From assembly GCF_048323675.1 (NCBI RefSeq), contig NZ_JBLWFK010000004.1:62001-126000 (forward strand): a stretch of DNA of 64,000 nucleotides, read 5' to 3'. Position 1 is the stretch's first letter. Each line of letters starts with the position of its first letter. The position numbers were made by a program, and so were the translations under genes. Positions 63,193 to 64,000 of the stretch are shown piece after piece. The DNA is from Mangrovimicrobium sp048323675 (GTDB taxonomy: Bacteria; Pseudomonadota; Gammaproteobacteria; Pseudomonadales; Halieaceae). A model generated the notes under the pieces. The model saw only the letters and a list, made by a program, of their open reading frames with translations. It ran no database searches and was not told the DNA's origin.

Positions 63193-64000
63193 TCAGAAGC
63201 CGCGGCCCAGGGTGAACTGGAACACCTCTTCCTGATCGTATTCCGCCGAATTGATCGGCTTGGCCAGGCTGAAGGTCATGGGACCAAAGCCGGTAATCCA
63301 GGTCACGCCCACACCCACCGAGTAGCGCAGTTCGTTCAGGTCGACGTCAAAGCAGTTGATCTGGCTCGCCGAGCAGCCGGTGGAAAACACGTTGCCCGCG
63401 TCGAGGAAGAAGGCGGAACGCAGCTGGTTCTGGTCCTCGATAAAGGGCAGCGGGAACAGGATTTCCGCGGCGCCCTCGATCAGCACGTTGCCACCGAAGG
63501 GGTCGGCGCTGCCGCCCGCGGTGTTGTAGACCAGCTTGCCGTCGGAGGCGACATAGCCCCCGGTGGTGCCGGACAGGACCGGGTTGCCCTCGTCGTCGAT
63601 TTCGACAATGGGCACGCCGTAGCGGTAGAGCTCCGCCTTGGTTGAGCGCGGGCCCAGGGTATTGCTTTGGAAGCCGCGAACCGAGCCGAAGCCGCCGGCG
63701 AAGAAGTTCTCGTAGAACGGCAGGTCGGTGGTATCCCCGTAGCCGTCGGCATAGCCCAGCTCGCTGCGCAGGCGCAGGGTCCAGGCCCCGTGGATGGGGA
63801 AGTAGATCTCACCGCGGTAGTTCAGCTTGTAGAACTGCAGGTCGGAGAACGGCACCGACACCTCCAGCGAGATGGAGTTCGCCGTGCCCCGGGTGGCCAG
63901 GCGGCCGCGGTTCAGGGTGGACTGGCTCCAGCTCGAGGTAAAGGTGTAGTTGAGGAACTCATCGCCGTTCTGGTCGAGGAAACCGGGCTCGGTGGGTAGC
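63193..64000 (-). CDS. bamA: outer-membrane protein assembly factor BamA, C-terminal part (cut by window edge)
   Basis: The window holds the C-terminal 268 residues or so of BamA, read from the right edge with no start. The conserved VRGF motif (FGSVRGFQSNTLGPR) of loop L6 is visible, as are barrel strands (LQFYKLNYRGEIYFPI; RYSVGVGVTWITGFGPMTFSLA) and the terminal Phe of FQFTLGRGF, the beta-signal. BamA inserts beta-barrel proteins into the outer membrane. Two cysteines in the loop (TGCSASQINCFD) are typical of the extracellular disulfide. The POTRA domains lie beyond the window. Confidence 0.95.
   Translation of the reverse strand, partial: LPTEPGFLDQNGDEFLNYTFTSSWSQSTLNRGRLATRGTANSISLEVSVPFSDLQFYKLNYRGEIYFPIHGAWTLRLRSELGYADGYGDTTDLPFYENFFAGGFGSVRGFQSNTLGPRSTKAELYRYGVPIVEIDDEGNPVLSGTTGGYVASDGKLVYNTAGGSADPFGGNVLIEGAAEILFPLPFIEDQNQLRSAFFLDAGNVFSTGCSASQINCFDVDLNELRYSVGVGVTWITGFGPMTFSLAKPINSAEYDQEEVFQFTLGRGF

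Overview
The window is a GC-rich chromosomal stretch from a gammaproteobacterium. The evidence is the gene order: a complete division and cell-wall (dcw) cluster from mraZ to ftsZ followed by lpxC and secA, an rsmI-lpoA-yraN-diaA-dolP block, a bamA-skp-lpxD-fabZ-lpxA-lpxB-rnhB block, and type IVa pilus genes next to coaE, mutT and argJ. Malate synthase G, a long acyl-CoA dehydrogenase of the FadE/DmdC type, AmpD/AmpE and a sigma-54 pilin promoter fit a marine Pseudomonas-like or Cellvibrionales-like bacterium. This placement is an inference from family resemblance only.

Layout. 0.1-10 kb: tRNA methyltransferase, carbonic anhydrase, a diguanylate-cyclase-like protein with a destroyed GGDEF motif, a thiamine-binding-protein/kinase pair, yajQ, panE, an FHA-type sigma-54 activator with a membrane Ser/Thr kinase, and ampDE. 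10-17 kb: nadC, rraA, acyl-CoA dehydrogenase, a divergent LysR regulator and glcB. 17-23.5 kb: a minus-strand pilin locus with two type IV pilins flanking two TMTC-like GT-C membrane glycosyltransferases, a GT2 polyprenyl-phosphate-sugar synthase and a small HAMP-like membrane protein, headed by a sigma-54 promoter. 23.9-28.4 kb: divergent pilB, pilC, pilD and coaE. 28.4-29.7 kb: an AT-richer insert with a double-glycine-leader peptide and a multi-spanning membrane protein, sitting where yacG would be expected between coaE and mutT. 29.8-53.3 kb: one long minus-strand run mutT/argJ, secA, an M23 peptidase and lpxC, preceded by the dcw cluster, whose genes mostly overlap by 1-11 bases. 53.2-54.2 kb: the mra promoter with 10-bp phased MraZ boxes, a 79-bp perfect palindrome and rnpB. 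54.2-64 kb: rsmI, lpoA to dolP, then the lipid A / outer-membrane block ending in a bamA gene cut by the window edge.

The genes mainly serve the envelope: peptidoglycan precursors and septation, lipid A synthesis, outer-membrane protein insertion, Sec export, muropeptide recycling and type IV pili. The least ordinary parts are the putative secreted-peptide module at 28.8-29.6 kb, the pilin-glycosylation locus at 17-23.4 kb, the kinase gene that begins in frame behind a TAG codon with no standard start, and the structured DNA between rnpB and mraZ.
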